Source: Minicystis rosea
GTDB taxonomy: Bacteria; Myxococcota_A; Polyangia; Polyangiales; Polyangiaceae
Direction: 5' to 3'
Length of the DNA: 64,000 nucleotides
NCBI GenBank assembly: GCA_001931535.1
Contig: CP016211.1
Location: 496,001-560,000 of the forward strand
A program made the position numbers and the translations under genes. Positions 7,516-14,965 of the stretch are shown here, piece by piece (the first letter of the stretch is position 1; every line of letters starts with the position of its first letter). The notes under the pieces were generated by a model. The model was not told where the DNA came from and made no database searches. It worked only from the letters and a program-made list of their open reading frames with translations.

Positions 7516-9140
7516 GCGACGAGACGACGGCGCAGCAGAGCGAGGAGGCTAAGCCCCAGCACGCCGCGAACGACGTGCCGACCGTGCAACTCGGTGATCA
7601 ACGCGTGGCAGGCGTTGTGTTCGTACAGGCTCCCTCGGCGCAGCCGCGCCCGCATCGGATTCACGATACGAAGCGCGCCGACATCGTCCATGTCTCCACG
7701 GACGACCTGACGCGCACAGCGCACATCCGCCGCGTGCTCATCGAGCAGATGGCCGGGGCGAAGCAGAAGGTCCTCTTTTGCAGCTTCCTCTTCGCCGACG
7801 AGGAGATCGTGCGAGCGCTCTGTGAAGCTGCGGAGCGGCTCCACGGCGGAGTGTACGTCCTCACCGCGCTCGGCAAGCACCTCCGCGCAGAGGTGCTCGA
7901 ACCGGACTCCGACATCGACGCGACCACCGGGAAAATGCAAGAGCGGGCGGCGCGTCACGAGGACCACCTGCAGCGGCTGGCCCATGCGGGCGTGTGGTTG
8001 CGGAGCGCCGAGGACTGTCACGCGAAGTTCTGCGTGGTCGACGACGCGTGTGCGGTCGTCACGTCGGCGAACGCCACGCAGGAAGCCTACGAGTCGAACC
8101 CCGAGGACGGCCTGGTGCTCCGCGACGCGCGGGCGGCGCGCGAGCTCGGTCGGCTCTTCGCCCACGTGTGGCAGCACCTGGCAACGCTCGAGTCCACGCC
8201 TGGCGCGCGCCTCGACGTTCACTCGCTCCCATCCACGCGCGTGCCGGCGTGGCGCGTGCTCTCGGGCACCGAGCAGCTCCGCTCCGTGACGACACTCCGT
8301 CGCGATGAGGCCTCTCTTCGCGACGCTGCCATCGAGGTCATCGACCGCGCGAAGGACCACCTCGCCATCGCGACCTACAGCTTCATGGGGATGGAGGAGC
8401 ATCCTGTAGGTGCAGCCCTCGCTCGCGCTCTCAGTCGCAACGTTCGACTCGACCTGCTCGTGCAACCTCGGAATCACATCGAGGCGCAGCGCAAGTCGCT
8501 CGCGTGGCTGATGAGCCTCGCGCCCGACCGAGTCTGTCTCCACGGCCACCGACGCACGCACACGAAGTCGATCGTCGCGGATGGACAGACCGTGCTGTTG
8601 TGGACTGGGAACCTCGAATCCCGACACGGGTGGGACGACGGGATCGAGGTCGGCGTTTTCGTCGATGACCCCGGCGTCGCCTCGGCGGTGGCGGGGTGGA
8701 CCGCAGACGTTATGGGGCGCTGCACGCACGCCGCGATGAACGCACCTTCTGCGCGCGAGCTCGTCGGCGCGGGGCAGCCGTCGGCATTGCAGGGAGAGTG
8801 GTCGATCCGTCTTCCAGCGGGAGCCCACACGCCGGTCGTGGTTCAGGCGCTCTCCCGCAATCCTGTCGAACTGCTCGAAGTGCAGGGCCGTCTGGTGCTG
8901 CGGTGTGCCGATGAGCTGCTTCTCGATGCGCGCGTCGACGACGAGAAGCGCCAGATCGACGTCACGCGGACGCGCCGCGTGGAAGGGATCGTCGGTGCAC
9001 GAAGCAAGGGATGGCTCTCCGACAGCGTCCTTCGCATTGTTGCGGCCCCAGCGCCGAAGCCGGCACCCGCAGCGCAGCAACGACCTCAGCAGCAACTGTC
9101 GCAGCACCCGCGCCGAGGAAAGAAAGGCGGACGACGATGA
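7512..9140 (+). CDS. phospholipase D superfamily protein with two HKD motifs (probable nuclease)
   Basis: 542 residues. Two HxK(x4)D motifs are present: H170-x-K172 with D177 (HAKFCVVD, followed by TSANATQEAYESNPE) and H350-x-K352 with D357 (HTKSIVAD, followed by TGNLESRHGWDDG). A complete pair is the catalytic set of PLD-fold enzymes, which hydrolyse phosphodiesters through a phospho-His intermediate; in defence operons such proteins act as nucleases (DrmC of DISARM, for instance). The first 60 residues and the last 120, ending in a basic Q/R/K-rich tail, lie outside the PLD core. Starts and stops overlap both neighbours by four bases. Confidence 0.85.
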   Translation: MSDETTAQQSEEAKPQHAANDVPTVQLGDQRVAGVVFVQAPSAQPRPHRIHDTKRADIVHVSTDDLTRTAHIRRVLIEQMAGAKQKVLFCSFLFADEEIVRALCEAAERLHGGVYVLTALGKHLRAEVLEPDSDIDATTGKMQERAARHEDHLQRLAHAGVWLRSAEDCHAKFCVVDDACAVVTSANATQEAYESNPEDGLVLRDARAARELGRLFAHVWQHLATLESTPGARLDVHSLPSTRVPAWRVLSGTEQLRSVTTLRRDEASLRDAAIEVIDRAKDHLAIATYSFMGMEEHPVGAALARALSRNVRLDLLVQPRNHIEAQRKSLAWLMSLAPDRVCLHGHRRTHTKSIVADGQTVLLWTGNLESRHGWDDGIEVGVFVDDPGVASAVAGWTADVMGRCTHAAMNAPSARELVGAGQPSALQGEWSIRLPAGAHTPVVVQALSRNPVELLEVQGRLVLRCADELLLDARVDDEKRQIDVTRTRRVEGIVGARSKGWLSDSVLRIVAAPAPKPAPAAQQRPQQQLSQHPRRGKKGGRR

Positions 9141-10924
9141 CGACCACCATCTCCGTGTCGTGGGTGTCGTTCAACAACGACCCATACGAGCGCGCCAAGG
9201 ACGGCACCTACCTGGAACGCGATGGCGATACAATTCCGGGACCGACGCTCGAGTTGCTCTTCAACGCCGCCTCGCCGGTCGCGAATCACGTGAGAAAGCA
9301 CTACGTGTTCGTGCGGCGTCCGAGGACGCCGGAGATGGGAGGTCGGCGTGTGCATCCGCGCGAGGCCGATGTCGCGGAAGAGCTGATCAAGGCGATCGAG
9401 GAGCGAAAGAGAGCACCGGAGGTGAAGATCGTCTGGTGGGACACCGACGTGCCGCCGACCGACCACCGCGAGCTCTTTCTCTTCACCGCGCGTGCACTCG
9501 CCGACATTCGTCGCGAGAACCCGCGAGCACACATCGTCGTGAACATCAGCCCGGGCACGCCGGCAGCTCAGACCGTGATGCTCATCGCGCTCCAGGCGCG
9601 GTTGGCGGGCGACAACGTTCGCGCGTTCCACGGAACGCCTCGCGATAAGCGACGCGGGCCGAACGACGTCGCGCGCGAAGTACCTTGGAACCTGCTCGCC
9701 GAACTCGCGGCCACGCCCACTGAGGTCGACGACGCGGGCACACGACCCGCCGAGTGGAGCCTCGACCACGCGCGCTCCTCGCGCCTGCGCGAGGTTGCCT
9801 CGCTCGTGAACCAGTACGGAGGCGTTCCCTTCCCTGTGCTCATCATCGGCGCACGAGGGACCGGCAAGACCGAAGTCGCGCGCAGGCTCCGCGAAGGGTT
9901 CCGTGAGTGGACGGCGCAGTCGCTGTCGAATTGGGACTTCCACCTCAACTGCGCCGAGTTCCGAGGCGATCCGAACATGCTGCGGAGCGCACTGTTCGGG
10001 CACGTGATGGGAGCCCACAGCCAGGCGCGCAAGGACGAGGCCGGCCTCCTGGAGAAGGCGGCCGACGACTGCGTGTTCCTCGACGAGATCCACTGGATGG
10101 ACCCGCAGGCACAAGGACTGTTGCTCGTTGCGCTCCAACGAAACGGGAGCATCCGCCGCGTGGGCGGCGACAAGTCGATCCAGGCGAAGTTCAGGCTCAT
10201 CGCGGCGACGAACCAGCCGCGCAACGTTCTCCGCGAGAAGGTCACGCCCGACTTCCTCGACCGCATCTCGGACCTCGTCATTGAGCTTCCCGAGCTGCGC
10301 GATTGCCGCGAGGACCTCGGCGACATCTGGAAGTCTGTCGTTCGTCGTGCGTGTGAGGAGTTGGTGCAGCGCGATCCAGCGCGCGCAATCGGCAGCAGCG
10401 CTGGCTCCGGGCGTGTCGACGATCTCGTCGCCGAGTTCCAGCCTCATCACGCCAGGATCGAGCGCGCGATCAGCGCGATGCGCCTCGCAGGCAACTTCCG
10501 CGACCTCGAGAAGCTTGCTCGACGGATTCTCGTCGGCGGGCTCGCGAAGGGACGCTTCCTCTCGCTGAAGGACGAGCTGGTGCGCTCCGAGCTGGACCGC
10601 TTTCGCAAGGAGGAGCGCGTCGACGCGGAGCAGGGGGCTGGGCCTGCCACGTCGCTCGTCGACGAGCTTCCCACCGTGGCGCGCTGCGAGGACTACCTCC
10701 GCGACGTTCGCGACGCCGGGACGGTGCTACCTGGCCCCGCAGCGGTCGACGAGTGGGAGCGTCGGCTGCTCCTGGCGGCCCATGCGGTCGGCGGCAGCGG
10801 TGCGAAGGCTGCGGCGCTGCTCGGCTTGAACCCTCGGACGTTCAACGCGAAGATGGAGAAGGTGGACACGAGACAGACTTCGAGCGTCACAGCCCGTCGA
10901 CGCACGGGCTCGGACTTCGAGTAG
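9137..10924 (+). CDS. RtcR-like CARF-AAA+ protein with degenerate GAFTGA loop
   Basis: 595 residues from an ATG overlapping the PLD stop. Residues 1-190 form a CARF-type Rossmann domain with the ligand-loop signature SPGTPA at 138-143. An AAA+ module of the bacterial enhancer-binding type follows: Walker A GARGTGKT at 238-245, Walker B FLDEIHWMD around D316-E317, and a sensor region near LIAATNQPRNV. The loop where sigma54 activators carry GAFTGA reads GAHSQA (292-297), so contact with sigma54 should be impaired. The C-terminus (about 530-575) has a Fis-like helix-turn-helix (GAKAAALLGLNPRTFNAKM). Either a repurposed regulator or an ATP-driven effector sensing a nucleotide or RNA end. Confidence 0.85.
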   Translation: MTTTISVSWVSFNNDPYERAKDGTYLERDGDTIPGPTLELLFNAASPVANHVRKHYVFVRRPRTPEMGGRRVHPREADVAEELIKAIEERKRAPEVKIVWWDTDVPPTDHRELFLFTARALADIRRENPRAHIVVNISPGTPAAQTVMLIALQARLAGDNVRAFHGTPRDKRRGPNDVAREVPWNLLAELAATPTEVDDAGTRPAEWSLDHARSSRLREVASLVNQYGGVPFPVLIIGARGTGKTEVARRLREGFREWTAQSLSNWDFHLNCAEFRGDPNMLRSALFGHVMGAHSQARKDEAGLLEKAADDCVFLDEIHWMDPQAQGLLLVALQRNGSIRRVGGDKSIQAKFRLIAATNQPRNVLREKVTPDFLDRISDLVIELPELRDCREDLGDIWKSVVRRACEELVQRDPARAIGSSAGSGRVDDLVAEFQPHHARIERAISAMRLAGNFRDLEKLARRILVGGLAKGRFLSLKDELVRSELDRFRKEERVDAEQGAGPATSLVDELPTVARCEDYLRDVRDAGTVLPGPAAVDEWERRLLLAAHAVGGSGAKAAALLGLNPRTFNAKMEKVDTRQTSSVTARRRTGSDFE

Positions 10925-10993
10925 CCGCTGTACCTTTAAGCAGCTATCCGAAGGGGCATCGAGATCGGCTCGCCTCGCGTCAACGGCTTGCGA

Positions 10994-11213
10994 CTACTTG
11001 AGTAGTGCCTTGATAGCGAGCACCGTCTTCTTCAGCTCTGCGGAGTCGAGGTCCTTGCCGTCCTCCTCCGACGTGAACAGCGTCTTGCCCTCGGTGAAGC
11101 CGTTCTTCTGGTACCAAGAGCGCTTCCACTCCCGAGCCCCGCTTGTAGTCGGTACGGCTCAGCATCCCGAGGTGCTCCCAGAGGATCAGATCGCTGCCAT
11201 CTCGGGGGGCGCG
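10994..11213 (-). pseudogene. orphan C-terminal fragment, frameshifted
   Basis: Leftward reading gives RAPRDGSDLILWEHLGMLSR, then after a one-base shift near 11131-11146 REWKRSWYQKNGFTEG and a tail ending VLAIKALLK at a TAG (10994-10996). The W-E-H-L-G-M and W-Y-x-x-N/H-G pattern matches the extreme C-terminus of some bacterial helicase/ATPase proteins, as far as I recall. There is no upstream part, because the HNH-helicase gene ends just before it. It appears to be the remnant of a deleted gene between the CARF gene and the HNH helicase. Confidence 0.5.
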
Positions 11214-11228
11214 CGTTCGTGCGCGGTG

Positions 11229-13772
11229 TTACTGCCGATCTTTCACCACGACATCCTTGTACCCGTTCGCGACAATTCGCAGACTTTGCACGCGCGGTTT
11301 ACCTCCCGCCTCACGGACGCCCTGGATCCGTTCCAGTAGCCCCGCCAGGTGGGCCTTCAGCCACGCTGGCGGGTTGTCGCTCAGCAGCCTCACGGTCCAG
11401 TTGTAGTACCCGTCGCCCCGCCCCGCGATCTCGACTGCGCCCACGGCGGCGCATTCATAGAAGAAGTTGATGGTGCGGCGGAGGAATCGTTCCCAAGCCT
11501 CGGCGTTTGCTGCGTCCGCCGAGCCAGGGCAGCGGACATCCGGAATGGCCGCGGGGGCGTGCGCGAGCGGGGTGCGTGATGCCTGCCAGAACTTGATGCG
11601 ACGCTTGCTCTTGAGGACGTTGCACTGCTTGCACAGCGTTTGGAGATTGCCGCGCTCGTGCGAACCTCCATGGTAGACGGGGATGATGTGGTCCACCTGC
11701 AGGCTCCGCGTCGTTCCGCAGGCGAGGCAGGCCTTGCGATCCCGATCGATCACCTCCGCCTTTACGCCCTCGTCGACCTCCGTGCGGATTGCCGGCTGCG
11801 CCTCCTTGGGGTCGGGAGCGGGGCCAACAGGTCCTGCGAGCAGGCGTGCCACACACCCGTCGTAGAAGTTGCGGAACTGTTCGAAGCGGTAGAACAGCGT
11901 CGGCCAGAATCGATCGTCCCTCGCAAATTCGGCGCGGAGAGTCTCGTCGATCGTTCGCGGTCCGAGGTCGCGCTTGATGTGATCCTTAGCGAGGACATCG
12001 AGGTCGTGGTCTGCCCGTACCTCGAACGGGAAGAACTGCGGCGCCGTACCGCGCTGGGCGATGTGACGAGCGATCTGCAGGATCTCGGTCTCCAGATCGG
12101 CAGCGCTGCGCCCGGCCTTTCCGAGGAACTTCTCGCGCCACTTTTGCACGAGGTCGCGGTGTGCCTCGAGCGTCGCGCTCTCGTCCTCCAGAGCCTTAGG
12201 GACGTCGGCGAGCAGGTGGGCGATGAGCTGGGCGAAGCCGTCGCGCTCGTCCTCGTACACCATGACGAGCGTATCCACCGGCTCAACGTCGTCCGCGTCG
12301 GGCAACCGCGCGTCGAAGAGAATGTTGTACCAGCCAAGGGGCAGGTGCGCCTTGAAGGGCAAGGATGCGACGTTGGACCCGCCGCTCATCTGGCGGGCGA
12401 GCCTCTTCACCAGCTCGATGGAGACGAGCTGGAGCGGCGGCCGTTTCGAGCGCTGGGCCCTGTCATCCCCGATCTCGCCGCCATCGAGCTCGAAGCCGGC
12501 CCACTGGATCTGCTGCCGCCAGTCGTCTTCGAATGAGACGATGTAGGCATCGGAAGTACCGCCGAACTTCGGGCCCCGCAGTGCACGCCCGACCATCTGG
12601 GTCAAAAGGATTTGGCTCGTGGTTTGGCGGGTAATGAACACCGTTTGGGCGTCGGGGATGTCGGTGCCCTCCGTCAGCATGCGGACGTTGATTAGAACTT
12701 CGAGATCGCCGTTGCGGAAGCGCTGGAGCACCTTCGCGTTCTCATCGGCGTCGCGCTTCGGACGCTCCGCTGCAGGAATGGTCGCGTCCACATGCGAGTA
12801 GACGCACCCCGCCGTGACCTTGTGTTTCTTGAGCGCCTCCGCGATGGCCTCGCACTGGAACCAGCGGTCGGTGAAGATGATCGTCTTGCGAAACTTCGTC
12901 CGGTTGTTTGCGTACGTCTGCGCGATGAACGCATTGCGTTCCGTGTTCTTCGCGAGCGCCTCGATCACGTGCTCGGGGATGTCCTTGTAGCTCCCGAGCC
13001 ACTTCTGGTACTCGCGTGCCTCGAACACGGGGGTGACGCGCGTCTGCAGAGACACCGCGTGCGGGCGGGCCAGGATGCCGGCAGCCATCAGCTCGTTGGC
13101 GCGGGCCTGGGCGAGGATGCCGTCGGGGAAGACCTTGTTTAGCCAGCCCTGCTTGCTCTCATCGGTGTGCACCGGTGTTGCGGTGAGGCCGAGGACGGTC
13201 GCGCCGCGGGCTTGGAGCCCCTGGAGGAGCTTGCGGTAGCTGGGTGCGGGTGCGTGATGGGCCTCGTCGAAGACAACGACGAGCTTCTTGCCTGCGGCCT
13301 CTAGAAAGGCCGTCATGGCAGGAAGCTCCTCGCGGACGGCGGTCGAGATCGTCTGCAGCGTGCCGACGACTACGTCGTCGTTCTGCTGGATGTCCCGGGG
13401 AGGAAAGTGGCCCGGGGTACCCGAGACCACGCGGAGCCGGAGCTCGCGGTGTGGTTCGCGGATGGAACCGATCCTCGCAGGCTGGAAGCAGTGGAATGCC
13501 TGCTCTAGGAGGTGATGCGTGTGGGCCAGCCAGAGGACCTTGTAGCCGTCCGAGAGTGGGCCCTCGGCGAGGAAGCGCACGGCGGTGAACGTCTTCCCGC
13601 CTCCCGTCGGTAGCACCAAGATGCCGGCCCCTCCGTTGCGACCGCGCCGCTCGAACCAACTAGCGAGCTGCCCTAGCGCCTTGGCTTGGTGCGGTGCCGG
13701 ATCCTCCTGGCGGGTATCACGGCATTCGGGGAGCCCCCAGACCTTGAAGAACTCTCGCCGGTCGTTGCCCAT
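11229..13772 (-). CDS. DEAD/DEAH (SF2) helicase fused to an HNH nuclease domain
   Basis: 847 residues. N-terminal SF2 helicase: Walker A PTGGGKT at 55-61, DEAH at 169-172, motif III LTATP near 196, and a second RecA lobe ending TQMVGRALRGP, as in type I/III restriction-like helicases. The C-terminal part carries an HNH endonuclease: C682-x2-C685, VDHIIP with D694-H695, an Asn in ERGN, and C714-x2-C717. Together this is an ATP-dependent translocase coupled to a DNA-cutting domain, convergent with the helicase/PLD/CARF operon and separated from it by the broken fragment. Probably a stand-alone restriction or defence enzyme; no methylase is nearby. Confidence 0.85.
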   Translation of the reverse strand: MGNDRREFFKVWGLPECRDTRQEDPAPHQAKALGQLASWFERRGRNGGAGILVLPTGGGKTFTAVRFLAEGPLSDGYKVLWLAHTHHLLEQAFHCFQPARIGSIREPHRELRLRVVSGTPGHFPPRDIQQNDDVVVGTLQTISTAVREELPAMTAFLEAAGKKLVVVFDEAHHAPAPSYRKLLQGLQARGATVLGLTATPVHTDESKQGWLNKVFPDGILAQARANELMAAGILARPHAVSLQTRVTPVFEAREYQKWLGSYKDIPEHVIEALAKNTERNAFIAQTYANNRTKFRKTIIFTDRWFQCEAIAEALKKHKVTAGCVYSHVDATIPAAERPKRDADENAKVLQRFRNGDLEVLINVRMLTEGTDIPDAQTVFITRQTTSQILLTQMVGRALRGPKFGGTSDAYIVSFEDDWRQQIQWAGFELDGGEIGDDRAQRSKRPPLQLVSIELVKRLARQMSGGSNVASLPFKAHLPLGWYNILFDARLPDADDVEPVDTLVMVYEDERDGFAQLIAHLLADVPKALEDESATLEAHRDLVQKWREKFLGKAGRSAADLETEILQIARHIAQRGTAPQFFPFEVRADHDLDVLAKDHIKRDLGPRTIDETLRAEFARDDRFWPTLFYRFEQFRNFYDGCVARLLAGPVGPAPDPKEAQPAIRTEVDEGVKAEVIDRDRKACLACGTTRSLQVDHIIPVYHGGSHERGNLQTLCKQCNVLKSKRRIKFWQASRTPLAHAPAAIPDVRCPGSADAANAEAWERFLRRTINFFYECAAVGAVEIAGRGDGYYNWTVRLLSDNPPAWLKAHLAGLLERIQGVREAGGKPRVQSLRIVANGYKDVVVKDRQ

Positions 13773-13896
13773 TCGGTCCCTACCTCGGACCTTCCGTTCT
13801 ACACCAAGCTCGTGCGATCAGATCTCGCCTTCCACCGGTAGGGCCTCGAGTGTCGGGACCAACTCCGCGACTTGGAGGCGAGCCCTTCGAAGGCGG

Positions 13897-14955
13897 TCAG
13901 AGGTCCGCAGGGTCACATCCGAGCCGGCGCAGGCACATGCCAACCATTTTCCGCGCCTCGGCTTCGAGGGGCGGGATGTCACCTCGTTTCGCGGCCCTCT
14001 CTGCCGCGTGGAACGCGGTGGTCGCGATCGCCAACGACGCATCGGTCAGACATGTGCCGCCCATCCCCATCCAGGCGTGGCAGGCCAGCGCCCACACCTC
14101 GGCGTTCTCGGCGAGTACGGCGGCTTCGCGGTAGCTCTGCACGGCAAGGTCGGCGGCGCCGGCCGCCAGACACGCGCCAGCGAGCGCGAGCAGCACGACG
14201 ATCTCTTGCTCGAGCAGCCCCTCGGCCTGGCAGAAGACCCGCGCATCGCGGTAGCGCGCCGCCGCACACGAGACGTCGCCCTCGGCCTGCGCCTTCGTGG
14301 CCGCGAGCAAGAGAGGTCGGAGCCCGGGCGTGGCGCGACCCGGCCCGTCGGGCTCAGCCTGGTTCAGGAAGGCGAGCATCGCCCCTGCATCCAGCTCGAA
14401 CCGCGCACCTTCCATGGGCAGAACAGCGGCGAGCGGTCCCTCTGGCGGCGCCAGCACCGCAAAGCGCACGCGCGGCGAGCACCGCGTTGCGGCGAGCACC
14501 CGGACGCTCTCGCACCATTCCGCGACGTTGCCAACGTGCTCGGGTACTAGCGCGATCACGATGCCGTCGAAGTGCTCCCCCAGGAGCCGCGCGACCCGGT
14601 CAGCGGTGACGCCTACTTGCACAAGCGAGCCATCGGCTGCGAGAACGTCTCCACTGGCGGTGAGAGGAGCCAACGTGACTCCTTCTTCCATGACTCCTCG
14701 GCGGAGGCGCTCGTACTGCTCGGCGATATGCGCGGCCAACCGTGGAAAATACACCTCCGAATCCGTGAAAGGTTCGTCGAACACGACGAATGGCCGTCGG
14801 TTGTCCGGCGCGTTCTCGCGTAGCCGCAACGCCTGCATCACGTAGGTGCGGTCATCATCGTCCGCGATCAGCGGCAGGAGGCGCCCTGGGTGCGCGCGCC
14901 AGAAAGTGTCGGCCTGCGCCGTGAGCTGCTCCATCGCTCGGGTGACCGGATCCAT
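13897..14955 (-). CDS. TPR-like protein co-transcribed with vgrG
   Basis: 352 residues, starting 10 bases after the vgrG stop, so in one transcript with it. Residues 1-210 are a mixed alpha/beta domain of unknown kind (includes FVVFDEPFTDSEVYFP). From about 215 the sequence is a helical solenoid rich in Ala and Gly pairs (ATKAQAEGDVSCAAARYRDA, then LALAGACLAAGAADLAVQSY) like tetratricopeptide repeats. Genes directly behind vgrG usually encode adaptors, chaperones or effectors of the type VI tip. A cargo-adaptor role fits, but no named adaptor family is recognisable. Confidence 0.75.
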   Translation of the reverse strand: MDPVTRAMEQLTAQADTFWRAHPGRLLPLIADDDDRTYVMQALRLRENAPDNRRPFVVFDEPFTDSEVYFPRLAAHIAEQYERLRRGVMEEGVTLAPLTASGDVLAADGSLVQVGVTADRVARLLGEHFDGIVIALVPEHVGNVAEWCESVRVLAATRCSPRVRFAVLAPPEGPLAAVLPMEGARFELDAGAMLAFLNQAEPDGPGRATPGLRPLLLAATKAQAEGDVSCAAARYRDARVFCQAEGLLEQEIVVLLALAGACLAAGAADLAVQSYREAAVLAENAEVWALACHAWMGMGGTCLTDASLAIATTAFHAAERAAKRGDIPPLEAEARKMVGMCLRRLGCDPADL

Positions 14956-14965
14956 CGTGCGACTC

